Source: CAG-488 sp045121005
GTDB taxonomy: Bacteria; Bacillota; Clostridia; Oscillospirales; Acutalibacteraceae
Assembly (NCBI GenBank): GCA_045121005.1
Contig: JBGVFJ010000051.1
Span: 1-64,000, forward strand
Length of the DNA stretch: 64,000 bases
Reading direction: 5' to 3'
A program made the translations under genes and the position numbers. Below are positions 33,938 to 42,521 of this stretch, piece by piece (position 1 is the stretch's first letter; the number at the start of each line of letters is the position of its first letter). The notes beneath the pieces are model-generated. The model ran no database searches. It worked only from the letters and a program-made list of their open reading frames with translations, and was not told the DNA's origin.

Positions 33938-34819
33938 TTGAAAAAATTTATATGTTTATTTTTGAGCTTATGTATATTCGTTTTGTGCGGTTGCACACCG
34001 AAAACAGCGGATAGCCGCAGCGAAACGGATGCCGCGGCAACCACAGAAAAATATGACACTTACACGGGCAAAGCGCCGTTGAAGGCAGTGCATTTTACCG
34101 TCAGTGACCCGCAGAATTCGAAAGGTCTTGCCACAAATAAAATAGCGCATTCCTTTGGTGTGGCATCAAACGGAGAGCCTCACGAAATTGCAAAACAGTC
34201 GCAGAAATACTTTGATGACAACAAGGTCAATGCAATCACTTATGACACGCGTGGCGAAAAGGTGCTGTATCTCACCTTTGACTGCGGATATGAAAACGGC
34301 AACACGGAAATTATCCTCGATGTGCTCAAAGAGAAAAAGGTGAAAGCGGCATTTTTCTGCACGCTGATAAACATCAAATCAAACCCCGAGCTAATGGCAA
34401 GGATAATCAACGACGGTCACATCCTGGGCAACCATTCGGCAAATCATCCCTGCTTTGATGAAATCAGCCGTGAAAAAATGGCAAAAGAGATTGAGGACTG
34501 TGACAATTATCTCAGAGAGAAATTCGGCTACACTTCGCCGTATTTCCGCTTTCCCAAGGGTGAATATTCCGAAAATGCATTGGAGCTTGTAAATTCAATC
34601 GGGTTCAGGTGTGTTTTTTGGTCATTAGCATATAACGACTGGAACACCGACCAACAAAAGGGCGGGGACTATGCCTTTGAAAAGGTTACATCACGGCTCC
34701 ACCCGGGGGCAATAATTCTGCTTCATTCCGTGTCGGCAGACAATGCTCAGGCAATGGGCAGAATAATTGATTATGCCCGTGATCAAGGATATGAATTCAA
34801 AACCCTCAACGACCTGTAA
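33938..34819 (+). CDS. pdaA: PdaA-like polysaccharide deacetylase, probable lipoprotein
   Basis: A 293-residue NodB-domain deacetylase of the delta-lactam (PdaA) type that removes acetyl from N-acetylmuramic acid in spore cortex. The lipobox LCGC follows an N-terminal hydrophobic segment (MKKFICLFLSLCIF), so it is likely lipid-anchored. Motifs are LTFDCGYENGNTEIIL (metal Asp), GNHSANHPCFDEIS (metal His pair), FRFPKGEYS and IILLHSVSADNA. The start is probably TTG at 33938, with GGGTGAT upstream, as in the M28 and CHAP genes; GTG at 33929 overlaps that site. PdaA itself is usually a signal-peptide protein, so the lipobox is a notable difference. Confidence 0.8.
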   Translation: MKKFICLFLSLCIFVLCGCTPKTADSRSETDAAATTEKYDTYTGKAPLKAVHFTVSDPQNSKGLATNKIAHSFGVASNGEPHEIAKQSQKYFDDNKVNAITYDTRGEKVLYLTFDCGYENGNTEIILDVLKEKKVKAAFFCTLINIKSNPELMARIINDGHILGNHSANHPCFDEISREKMAKEIEDCDNYLREKFGYTSPYFRFPKGEYSENALELVNSIGFRCVFWSLAYNDWNTDQQKGGDYAFEKVTSRLHPGAIILLHSVSADNAQAMGRIIDYARDQGYEFKTLNDL

Positions 34820-34879
34820 CCCCATTTTAGCACAAAATAAAATTGAATACAACAATAAAATTTCAATGAAAAACAAACA

Positions 34880-34905
34880 AAATCCCACCGAAAACGGTGG
34901 GATTT
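34880..34905 (-). terminator. Terminator of the rimP-nrnA operon
   Basis: An 11-bp perfect stem (AAATCCCACCG with CGGTGGGATTT) and a 4-base loop, followed on the minus strand by TGTTTGTTTTTC, 2 bases after the nrnA stop. Confidence 0.88.
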
Positions 34906-34907
34906 AA

Positions 34908-35858
34908 TCATTTTATAAATTCTTCAATATTTTTGAGGAGTGTTGCTTTGGCTTCTTCCAATGTGCCTTCAAGCTGGCAGCCTGCCGCTCTGGGGTGACC
35001 GCCGCCATTCATTTTTGCACAGATTGCGGAAGCATCAATGGGCTCGTGTGTGCGCAACGAAACCTTGAAGCTGCCGTCGGCACGCTCACGCAGGGTGGCA
35101 CCGACAACAACCCCCTCCACCTGACGCGAAAGTGAAGCAATTGCATCGCACTCGCTTTCGTCAGAGCCGCTTAATCTGAACATTTCCTGAGTTACGGTGA
35201 TGAGCGCGCACTTGTCATCAAAGTGCATCTCAAGGCCGTCAAGACAAAGGCGCTGAAGCTCAAGATATGACTTTGTTTTTGTGTCAAACATCACGGTGTT
35301 GATGTCGGCGTGGGATGCGCCTTTTTCAATCATTTCCGCGCCCATAATCATTGTGCGGGGAGTAACGTTTGAATAACGGAAACAGCCTGTGTCTGTTGAA
35401 AGACCTGTATAAATACAGTCGGCAGTTTCTTTTGTGATTTCTGCACCCAATTCTTTTATAATCTGCAAAAGAATTTCGCAAGCCGCCGCCGCAGAAGCGT
35501 CAAGATAAGTCTGCTTTGCATAAAGGCGGTTTGAGCCGTGGTGGTCAATGCACAGGTCAATTTTGTTTGCATAAAGTTCCTCGTTCGTTTTGCCGAGGAG
35601 CTTTGTATCTGCCACATCAACTGCAACAACAAAGTCGGGGTCAAAACTTTTTTCTTCAATATCTTTGAAAAGATAGCCGTATTTTGACGGAATAGGGTCG
35701 GAACAGGAAACCCTTGCATTTTTGCCCAAGGACAAAAGACTTCTGCAAAGGGAAAAACCGCAGCCCAATGTGTCACCGTCGGGATGAGCGTGAACAAGAA
35801 TAAGGATGTTGTCCTGCTCTTTTAAAATTTCGGCAACCTTTTTAGGGGAATCAATCAT
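34908..35858 (-). CDS. nrnA: DHH/DHHA1 nanoRNase and pAp phosphatase
   Basis: A 316-residue bifunctional oligoribonuclease/pAp phosphatase of the DHH family. Motifs run in order: HAHPDGDTLGCG, AVDVAD, CIDHHGSN and the DHHA1 end GGGHPRAAGCQLEG. It degrades 2-5-nt RNAs and 3'-phosphoadenosine 5'-phosphate in the cytoplasm. It overlaps rbfA by 8 bases; of the two adjacent ATGs (35861 and 35858), the second has better spacing to GAGG. Last gene of the operon; truB and ribF, often next in Firmicutes, are absent here. Confidence 0.9.
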   Translation of the reverse strand: MIDSPKKVAEILKEQDNILILVHAHPDGDTLGCGFSLCRSLLSLGKNARVSCSDPIPSKYGYLFKDIEEKSFDPDFVVAVDVADTKLLGKTNEELYANKIDLCIDHHGSNRLYAKQTYLDASAAAACEILLQIIKELGAEITKETADCIYTGLSTDTGCFRYSNVTPRTMIMGAEMIEKGASHADINTVMFDTKTKSYLELQRLCLDGLEMHFDDKCALITVTQEMFRLSGSDESECDAIASLSRQVEGVVVGATLRERADGSFKVSLRTHEPIDASAICAKMNGGGHPRAAGCQLEGTLEEAKATLLKNIEEFIK

Positions 35859-36210
35859 CATTTTCCTCAGTCCTTAAATCATCCATCATTTTAACGATAT
35901 TCATACCGTGCTCGATAGAATCGTCTGCGATGAATTTAATTTCGGGGGTCTTTCTAAGGTGAAGTCGCTGACCCACCTCGCGGCGGACAAAGCCCGTGGC
36001 GTTGGTGAGACCTTTTACGGCTTCCTTGGCAACATCGTAGCCCTCAATGGCGCTGATATAAATCTTGGCAAAGGAGGCGTCAGAGCTGACTTCTACACGG
36101 ACTACCGTCAGGAGCTTATCACGGACACGGGGGTCCTTAAGCTCTCTGATGATAGCGATTGTTTCTCTTTTAATATCTTCCGATACTCTGTTAATTCTGT
36201 AACCTGCCAT
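35851..36210 (-). CDS. rbfA: Ribosome-binding factor A
   Basis: A 119-residue KH-like cold-shock factor that helps 16S rRNA 5'-end maturation in the 30S subunit. It has RINRVSEDIKRETIAIIREL at the N-terminus, KIYISAIEG, RREVGQRLHLRKTPEIKF and the C-terminal acidic tail (LRTEENDD). It lies 12 bases after infB and overlaps nrnA, as expected in this conserved operon. Confidence 0.95.
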   Translation of the reverse strand: MAGYRINRVSEDIKRETIAIIRELKDPRVRDKLLTVVRVEVSSDASFAKIYISAIEGYDVAKEAVKGLTNATGFVRREVGQRLHLRKTPEIKFIADDSIEHGMNIVKMMDDLRTEENDD

Positions 36211-36222
36211 AGCTTACCTCAA

Positions 36223-38607
36223 TCAGTCGCGGTATTCTTCAATGATATATGCCTCAAATACGTCGCCCTCTTTGATGTCGGAGAACTTGTTGAGACCGAT
36301 ACCGCATTCATAGTTTGAAGCAACTTCCTTAACGTCATCCTTGAAACGGCGGAGTGAAGAAATTTCATCCTCGGCCACAACAATGCCGTCACGGACTACG
36401 CGGATTTTGCTGTTTCTTGTAACCTTACCGTCGGTAACGTAACAGCCTGCAATTTTACCGATGGAAGAAATTGTGATAACGTTGCGGACTTCAATTCTGC
36501 CCTGCTCAACGTCACGGTATTTGGGAGCAAGCATACCCTTGATAGCTGCCTGAACATCTTCAAGGCAGTCATAAATTACGCGGTACATACGCATTTCAAC
36601 GCCGTCACGCTCTGCAAGAGATTTGGCAACTGCATCGGGACGGATGTTGAAGCCGACAATGATTGCGTTTGATGCGCTTGCGAGCATAATGTCTGATTCG
36701 TTAACAGCACCAACGCCGTTGTGGATAACACGAACGCGGACTTCCTCGTTGGAAAGCTTTTCAAGGTTCTGTTTAACTGCTTCGGCTGAGCCCTGAACGT
36801 CGGCTTTAACGATGATGTTAAGCTCTTTAAGCTCGCCTTCCTGAAGTGATGAGAAGAGGTTATCAAGAGTAACCTTCTGAACAGCCTTGAACTGCTCTTC
36901 CTTAGCTTCCTGCTTTCTCTGTTCAACAAGCTCACGGGCAAGCTTTTCGTCAGAAACCGAGTCGAAGATGTCACCTGCCTGAGGAACCTCGGCAAGACCC
37001 ATAATTTCAACGGGAACTGAGGGGCCTGCTTCTTTAACATTTTCGCCCTTGTCGTTTTTCATAACACGGACACGGCCGACTGACATACCGGCAACGATGA
37101 TGTCACCTGAGTGAAGTGTGCCTTTCTGAACAAGAAGGGTTGCAATGGGACCTCTGCCCTTATCAAGACGAGCTTCAATAACAATACCTTTTGCGGCTCT
37201 GTTGGGGTTAGCCTTGAGCTCCTGCATTTCGGCAACGAGAAGAACAGATTCAAGAAGCTTGTCGATATTCATACGTGTTTTTGCAGAAACGGGAACACAG
37301 ATGATATCACCGCCCCATTCTTCGGGAACGAGTGAATGCTCTGTGAGCTGCTGCATAATTCTGTCGGGGTTTGCACCGTCACGGTCCATTTTGTTGATAG
37401 CAACAATGATGCTTACGCCTGCAGCCTTTGCATGGTTGATAGCCTCAATTGTCTGGGGCATAATACCGTCGTCGGCGGCAACAACGAGAATTGCAATGTC
37501 TGTTGCCTGAGCACCTCTTGCACGCATTGATGTGAAAGCGGCGTGACCGGGTGTGTCAAGGAATGTGATTTTCTGACCGTTGAGGTCAACTCTGTAAGCA
37601 CCGATGTGCTGAGTGATACCGCCGGCTTCGGTTGAAGTAACGGAGGTGTTACGGATTGCATCAAGAAGTGATGTTTTACCGTGGTCAACGTGACCCATAA
37701 CAACAACAACGGGGTCACGGGGCTGAAGGTCGCTGTCATCGTCTTCACTTGCGTCGATGATACGGTCTTCGATAGTGATAACAACTTCTTTTTCGCACTT
37801 TGCACCAAGCTCTGTTGCAACGATTTCAGCTGTATCATAGTCGATAACATCGTTGATAGCTGCCATCTGACCGAGAGCAAAAAGCTTTTTGATAACTTCT
37901 GCAGCAGTCATGTGAAGGAGCTCTGCAAGACCGCCGACGGTGATTTCTTCGGGAACGGTGATAACCATCTGGGGTTTCTTTGCTCTTTCAGCGGCAATTC
38001 TCTTAAGACGCTCTGCTTCAGTTTCTTTTCTTGAAGAGCGCATACCCTGCTTGCGATACTGCTGTGAGCGCTGCTTAAGCTTCTGCTTGTTAACGGTGCG
38101 GTCTGTCTGCATATTGTTGTGATGCGACATATTTTCATAACGCTCGTTGTATTTGTCAAGCTCAACATTGCTTGCTCTTGTGTCAACAATTCTTGCTTCA
38201 CCCTTTGTTCTGCGCTGAAGCTGAGCGTTGGGGTCTTTTTCTTTTTTCTTGGGAGCATTCTGCTGAGGGGCAGCTTTGGGAGCCTCGGGCTTTTTGGCGT
38301 CTGCCTTGGGTGCGGGCTTGTCAGCCTTTTTGGCAGGCTCAGCCTTGGTCAGAGCGGGAGCCTCTTTCTTTGCGGGAGCAGGCTTTTCCTCGGGCTGCTT
38401 CTCAACCTTGGTTGCAAAGTAAGCGTCAAAATTTTCAACCTGGCGTTCTTTGGTGAATGTTTCAAAAATAACGTCAAGTTCAATTTCTTCCAACGCTGTC
38501 ATATGTTTTTTGGGGTCGTCAAAATATTTTGCAAGAAGCTCAACAACCTTTTTGCTGGGCAAGTCAAAATCTTTTGCGACTTCGTGAACTCTGTATTTAT
38601 TTATCAT
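36223..38607 (-). CDS. infB: Translation initiation factor IF-2
   Basis: A 794-residue GTPase that brings initiator tRNA to the 30S subunit and promotes subunit joining. The N-terminal domain (KYRVHEVAKDFDLPSKKVV) is followed by a Lys/Ala/Pro-rich linker (about 80-150). G motifs are GHVDHGKTSLLDAI, DTPGHAAF and NKMD; the C-terminal region includes GLAEVPQAGDIF and ADVQGSAEAV. It overlaps the ylxQ-type gene by 11 bases. The length is short for IF-2 because the linker is short, which is common in Clostridia. Confidence 0.97.
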   Translation of the reverse strand: MINKYRVHEVAKDFDLPSKKVVELLAKYFDDPKKHMTALEEIELDVIFETFTKERQVENFDAYFATKVEKQPEEKPAPAKKEAPALTKAEPAKKADKPAPKADAKKPEAPKAAPQQNAPKKKEKDPNAQLQRRTKGEARIVDTRASNVELDKYNERYENMSHHNNMQTDRTVNKQKLKQRSQQYRKQGMRSSRKETEAERLKRIAAERAKKPQMVITVPEEITVGGLAELLHMTAAEVIKKLFALGQMAAINDVIDYDTAEIVATELGAKCEKEVVITIEDRIIDASEDDDSDLQPRDPVVVVMGHVDHGKTSLLDAIRNTSVTSTEAGGITQHIGAYRVDLNGQKITFLDTPGHAAFTSMRARGAQATDIAILVVAADDGIMPQTIEAINHAKAAGVSIIVAINKMDRDGANPDRIMQQLTEHSLVPEEWGGDIICVPVSAKTRMNIDKLLESVLLVAEMQELKANPNRAAKGIVIEARLDKGRGPIATLLVQKGTLHSGDIIVAGMSVGRVRVMKNDKGENVKEAGPSVPVEIMGLAEVPQAGDIFDSVSDEKLARELVEQRKQEAKEEQFKAVQKVTLDNLFSSLQEGELKELNIIVKADVQGSAEAVKQNLEKLSNEEVRVRVIHNGVGAVNESDIMLASASNAIIVGFNIRPDAVAKSLAERDGVEMRMYRVIYDCLEDVQAAIKGMLAPKYRDVEQGRIEVRNVITISSIGKIAGCYVTDGKVTRNSKIRVVRDGIVVAEDEISSLRRFKDDVKEVASNYECGIGLNKFSDIKEGDVFEAYIIEEYRD

Positions 38608-38932
38608 ATAATGTTTCCTCCCCGGGTCTGTATTCTTTAAAGTTTTTCATAAATGATTTGGCAAAACCGCCGTCATCTATTGTGATTATCCCTGCTTTGT
38701 AGCCGATAAGGTGATGAATTTCATCAATAGTCGGCTCAATTCTGAAAATGGGGATGTTCTTACTTCCGCAAAGGGAACTGAATTCATCATAAACTCTTTC
38801 GGATGAATCGGAACTGACAAGGCACACGCAGGCTTTTGCACTTGTTACGGCACCCTTGCACATATCGTGCCCCATACTCAGCTTGTTGGCCTTTCGGCAA
38901 AGACCGAGCAGACTCAAAGCATTGCTATTCAC
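38597..38932 (-). CDS. ylxQ: L7Ae-family RNA-binding protein (YlxQ type)
   Basis: A 111-residue L7Ae/L30e-fold protein. LGLCRKANKLSMGHDMC is the family's N-terminal pattern (usual: GLAxRAGKLxxG), and LVSSDSSERVY and IDEIHHLIGYKAGI follow. YlxQ binds kink-turn RNA in other bacteria. It sits at the usual position between ylxR and infB and overlaps both, so translation is probably coupled. Confidence 0.88.
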   Translation of the reverse strand: MNSNALSLLGLCRKANKLSMGHDMCKGAVTSAKACVCLVSSDSSERVYDEFSSLCGSKNIPIFRIEPTIDEIHHLIGYKAGIITIDDGGFAKSFMKNFKEYRPGEETLYDK

Positions 38933-39194
38933 TTTTTATCAGCTCCTGTTCCATTTTCTCAAATATTTCATCGGGAATGGCGCAGTCAAATGCTCTTTCT
39001 ATTCTTTTGGCTTTCTGTGCTTTTTTGAGGCAAGCGGCGTCCTTGCAAACGTAAGCGCCTCTGCCGTTCTTTTTGCCTGTGAGGTCAAGTGAAATTTCAC
39101 CCTCGGGTGATTTCACCACGCGGACAAGCTCTTTCTTGGGCTTCATTTCGCCGCAGCCTGTGCATTTTCTCATAGGGATTTTTTTAGGTTGCAT
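38925..39194 (-). CDS. ylxR: YlxR/DUF448 protein (RnpM)
   Basis: An 89-residue basic nucleic-acid-binding protein with the family signature PMRKCTGCGEMKPKKELVRV, GRGAYVCKDAACL and a conserved Cys set. In Bacillus the homologue was renamed RnpM, a modulator of RNase P. It is between nusA and ylxQ and overlaps ylxQ by 8 bases. Confidence 0.92.
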   Translation of the reverse strand: MQPKKIPMRKCTGCGEMKPKKELVRVVKSPEGEISLDLTGKKNGRGAYVCKDAACLKKAQKAKRIERAFDCAIPDEIFEKMEQELIKSE

Positions 39195-39224
39195 TCTATC
39201 GCCTCCCTTAGGGATTATTATATA

Positions 39225-40295
39225 TTATTCCAATACGATTGCAGGGGATTCTTTTCCGCTTTCGGGCTTGATGTCGATTTTCCAGCCTGTGAGCTTGGCG
39301 GCAAGGCGGGCGTTCTGACCGCGGTTGCCGATAGCCAATGAAAGCTGCATATCGGGAACGATAACCTTGCAGGATTTTTCACCTGATTCGTCAACTGTAA
39401 CAGAAACAACATCTGCGGGAGCAAGAGAAGCTGCGATGAATTCTGCAGGATTTTCGCTGTATTTAACGATGTCGATCTTTTCACCGCCCAGAAGGTCAAC
39501 AACCTTGCCCACACGAGCACCTCTGGGTCCGATGCAAGCACCTACTGCATCAACATTTTCATCTGCTGAATAAACAGCCATTTTTGTTCTTGAACCTGCT
39601 TCACGGGAAACAGATTTGATTTCAACAGTGCCGTCATAAATTTCGGGAACCTCTGTTTCAAAAAGGCGGCGGACAAGACCGGGATGTGTTCTTGAAATTG
39701 TGGCTCTGGGGAAGCGGCGTGTTGAATCCTTAACGTCAGCGATATAAACCTTGATAAGGTCGCCGGGAAGAAGAACTTCGCCGGGAATCTGCTCACTCTT
39801 TGAAAGGAATTCCTGAGCCTTGCCGATTTCGATGAGAGCGTCACCTGTTTCGGGATCGATTCTTGAAACCTTTGCAGTAACGATTTCCTGATTTTTGCTC
39901 TGGATTTCTTCACGCATTCTGCCGTGCTCAGCCTCGCGGATACCCTGACGGATAACGTGCTTGCCCTTGTCGGCGGCAATACGGCTTACTTCTTTGGTTT
40001 CGAGCTCGATTTCGATAATGTCACCGGGAACTGCGGTGGGCTTATATTTCTGAGCCTGCTCAACGAGGATATCCTCATCGGGGTCGGAAATTTCGGAAAC
40101 AACATTCTTTCTTACGAAAACGCGCATTGTTTCATCTTCGGGGTTAAGCTCGCAGAAAACGATGTCTTTGTTGTTGTAGTCACGCTTAACGGCTGTAACC
40201 AATGCTCTCTGAATGCCGTCGCAAAGCACGTCCATTGCAATGCCCTTTTCTTTCTGGAGCATTTTAAGCGCTGCGAATAATTCTTTGTTTTTCAT
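39225..40295 (-). CDS. nusA: Transcription termination/antitermination factor NusA
   Basis: A 356-residue cytoplasmic RNA-polymerase-binding factor. The N-terminal domain (about 1-125), an S1 RNA-binding domain (about 135-200, ATISRTHPGLV) and two KH domains (CIGPRGARVGKVVDLLGGEK and AIGNRGQNARLAAKLTGWKI) are in normal order. Like most Firmicutes NusA it lacks the C-terminal AR repeats of E. coli. Its stop overlaps the neighbouring frame junction with rimP (shared base at 40295). Confidence 0.97.
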   Translation of the reverse strand: MKNKELFAALKMLQKEKGIAMDVLCDGIQRALVTAVKRDYNNKDIVFCELNPEDETMRVFVRKNVVSEISDPDEDILVEQAQKYKPTAVPGDIIEIELETKEVSRIAADKGKHVIRQGIREAEHGRMREEIQSKNQEIVTAKVSRIDPETGDALIEIGKAQEFLSKSEQIPGEVLLPGDLIKVYIADVKDSTRRFPRATISRTHPGLVRRLFETEVPEIYDGTVEIKSVSREAGSRTKMAVYSADENVDAVGACIGPRGARVGKVVDLLGGEKIDIVKYSENPAEFIAASLAPADVVSVTVDESGEKSCKVIVPDMQLSLAIGNRGQNARLAAKLTGWKIDIKPESGKESPAIVLE

Positions 40296-40780
40296 TATAT
40301 TTCTCCTCCAAAATCGTCAAGCTTGATGTATGACGCTTCTTTTTTGTTAATCATAAGTCCTGAGCCGTCTTCAAATTTAATCTGAACGTTGCCTGCGTCG
40401 TAGCTTTCAAGCACGCCTGAAAACTCACGCTGACCGTCAAGGGGACGGATGAGCTTGACTTTAATTTTCATTCCTGTGCACTGCTCAAAGTGGCTGTCGC
40501 GTTTAAGGTCTCTTTCAATTCCGGGGGAAGAAACCTCAAGGCAGTAGCTCTGGTCAATAGGGTCGGCATCGTCAAGGGGCTTATCGAGAGCGTGGCTCAT
40601 ATCAACACAGTCGTCAATCGAGACGCCGCCGTCTTTATCGATAAACACTCTGAGATACCAGTTAGCACCCTCTTTTTCAAAGCGAACATCCCACAGCTTT
40701 AACCCAAGGCTTTCTGCAATGGGCTCGGCAATGCTCCACACGGTGGCAACGGTGTTGCCGCCCTTACCTTTAGATGCCAT
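40295..40780 (-). CDS. rimP: Ribosome maturation factor RimP
   Basis: A 161-residue protein needed for 30S assembly. It has the N-terminal alpha/beta domain with KLWDVRFEKEGANWYLRVFI and CVDMSHALDKPLDDADPI, then YCLEVSSPGIERDL and an SH3-like C-domain (GQREFSGVLESYD). First gene of the operon; its leader carries a terminator-like hairpin, described separately. Confidence 0.95.
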   Translation of the reverse strand: MASKGKGGNTVATVWSIAEPIAESLGLKLWDVRFEKEGANWYLRVFIDKDGGVSIDDCVDMSHALDKPLDDADPIDQSYCLEVSSPGIERDLKRDSHFEQCTGMKIKVKLIRPLDGQREFSGVLESYDAGNVQIKFEDGSGLMINKKEASYIKLDDFGGEI

Positions 40781-40827
40781 AAAATACCTCTTTTTCTTGC
40801 ATGATTTTGTAAAGCTTTAAACAAACA

Positions 40828-40855
40828 CAAAAGAGCGGGTCGCCCCACTCTTTTG
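40828..40855 (-). promoter_or_regulatory. Terminator-like hairpin in the rimP-nusA leader
   Basis: On the minus strand, CAAAAGAGTGGG pairs with CCCGCTCTTTTG (one G-U pair), loop GCGA, followed by TGTTTG. It lies about 48 bases before the rimP ATG and downstream of the predicted promoter, so it could be an attenuator; B. subtilis NusA regulates its own operon in this region. It could also end transcripts from the upstream membrane genes. Confidence 0.55.
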
Positions 40856-40880
40856 AATCATCAAATCTTACATTGTCAAT

Positions 40881-40909
40881 AGTTTATCACACTATTTTAA
40901 AAATATCAA
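40881..40909 (-). promoter_or_regulatory. Promoter of the rimP-nusA operon
   Basis: On the minus strand, TTGATA (40904-40909), a 17-base spacer ending TGA and TAAACT (40881-40886). A nearby TTGACA (about 40873-40878) lacks a good -10. Confidence 0.55.
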
Positions 40910-40943
40910 GACTTTTTTAAAAATTATTTTTTCTTGATTTATA

Positions 40944-41603
40944 TTAAAGCTTGTTTGCTTTGTTGAGGATGAGAACACCGACAACTGCGGCAACGATTGT
41001 GATAAACATAAGTGTGCCTGCGCCCATTGTGGGGTCCACAAAATAAAGGAAAAGAACACCTACAACGAGAGGAGCAATCATAACCTTCCAGTGCTTGAGA
41101 ATGTAGCCTGCGGCAAGAGAGCCGAAAAGAGCAGGAAGAACATACTCAAAAGCGGGAGCAAGAGAGCCTTCGGTAAGAAGCTGAAGTGAACCGGTTGCAC
41201 CAAAAGCAAGAACACCCACTGCGATGATAACGGTTGTTGTGATTGCTGAAATTGAAATTGCGATGGTTGAAATAACCTCGCCCTCTTCTGTGTTAGCTCT
41301 GACCTTTGCCTGCTCCATTGCTTTAAGTCCGCAGGGGAGCTTGAGGTTAGAAATGTTACCTGTAACGAAGCTGAGGTATGCACCGCCGGGGCCGAGAAGA
41401 GGAACGTAAGTGATAACCTCAACAATAGCAGTTACCCAATAAAGACCCATAAGCTTTGGCATAATGCTCAGAAGAGCATCAATTTCGGGCCAGGCGCCGA
41501 GATAAGAGCAAATTGCAACGGGGATGCAAAGGAGAGTGATGATTGCACCGAAGTTCCACATAATTCCCCATTTATGAACTCTGTCGAAATAATCTTTCTG
41601 CAT
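40944..41603 (-). CDS. Membrane partner of the DUF5058 protein, unknown function
   Basis: A 219-residue polytopic membrane protein with about 5-6 hydrophobic helices and little soluble sequence. A conserved-looking reentrant-type segment (YVPLLGPGGAYLSFVTGN) and a short charged loop (EQAKVRANTEEGE) stand out. No named family is recognised. It follows the DUF5058 gene by 12 bases, has AAGGAGGG upstream, and the two probably form one transporter or channel. Confidence 0.7.
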   Translation of the reverse strand: MQKDYFDRVHKWGIMWNFGAIITLLCIPVAICSYLGAWPEIDALLSIMPKLMGLYWVTAIVEVITYVPLLGPGGAYLSFVTGNISNLKLPCGLKAMEQAKVRANTEEGEVISTIAISISAITTTVIIAVGVLAFGATGSLQLLTEGSLAPAFEYVLPALFGSLAAGYILKHWKVMIAPLVVGVLFLYFVDPTMGAGTLMFITIVAAVVGVLILNKANKL

Positions 41604-41615
41604 AACTAACCCTCC

Positions 41616-42485
41616 TTATTCGTAAATTCGAGCAAGCTCTGAACCGATTTCAAACCAAGAATGGTTAACAAGGTTTTCGGGCAGAACGTTTGTGAACAAT
41701 ACAGCCATACCCATTGCGGCAAACATTGCGATGGGCATTGCAAAAGGCTCAAGCTTTGTGAGCTTGAATTTTTTGCACACGATGTCAAGAATTAGCATAA
41801 ACACAACTGCGCAGATGAGCACGAGAATGGACATAAGACCTGCGGAGCCGGTGATTGTTTTAACTTTAAGAATCTGACCTGCTTCGTTCACAATGCTGTT
41901 GCCTGCGGCATCAAGAACATTGGATTTCTGAACGGTGTAAGACCAGATTTCGCGTGAAACAAAAGCCATAACAATGCCGATGAAAGCGGCTGCGGAAATA
42001 GCATCGCCGAATTTCTGAGACTTTTCACTTTTGTTGACTGTTGCGCCGATTTTCTTCTGAAGCTTTTTGCAAAGGAAGGGGAGAAGAAGAAGGGGAGCAA
42101 TGCTGCCAAGGGTCATAGCCCATGCGATTGTGGCAAACTGCTGTGTGTCACCAACGGAATGCTTGAGGGATTCACCCCAGAAGTCAAGTGCAGTCTGAGC
42201 TGCAGTTGTTTCATAAGCAAGGTTGCCGATAACGGTAAGACGAATCCAGGGAAGAACAATACCCAATGCGTTAGCAAGAACAATAACGGTTGCAAGAATT
42301 GAAATTGCAGGTGCAACTGTGAAAAGAGCACTTGATACCATTGTTGTTTTAAGTGTTTCTTTGGGAATGCCCAGCTCCTTGGCTTTTTTTAATGATTTAA
42401 CAAGGAAAAATACGGACTGAGCAATTACGAATGCAACAACAAACAGTGCTATCGCATACATAAGAGGACTTTCTTTGAAATCCAT
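41616..42485 (-). CDS. DUF5058 family membrane protein
   Basis: A 289-residue protein with about 6-7 membrane helices. The N-terminal pattern MDFKESPLMYAIAL, KKAKELGIPKETLK and LGIVLPWIRLTVIGN matches the DUF5058 family seen in Clostridia. Its function is not established; the gene is usually next to a smaller membrane protein and peptidase or nucleosidase genes. The ATG at 42485 follows AAGGAG; the in-frame GTG at 42494 overlaps the ribosome site. It lies 36 bases after the MTAN-type gene on the same strand, with no terminator between, so it is likely co-transcribed. Confidence 0.8.
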   Translation of the reverse strand: MDFKESPLMYAIALFVVAFVIAQSVFFLVKSLKKAKELGIPKETLKTTMVSSALFTVAPAISILATVIVLANALGIVLPWIRLTVIGNLAYETTAAQTALDFWGESLKHSVGDTQQFATIAWAMTLGSIAPLLLLPFLCKKLQKKIGATVNKSEKSQKFGDAISAAAFIGIVMAFVSREIWSYTVQKSNVLDAAGNSIVNEAGQILKVKTITGSAGLMSILVLICAVVFMLILDIVCKKFKLTKLEPFAMPIAMFAAMGMAVLFTNVLPENLVNHSWFEIGSELARIYE

Positions 42486-42521
42486 TGTTACCACTCCTTA
42501 AAATAATTTATCAGAATTTTA

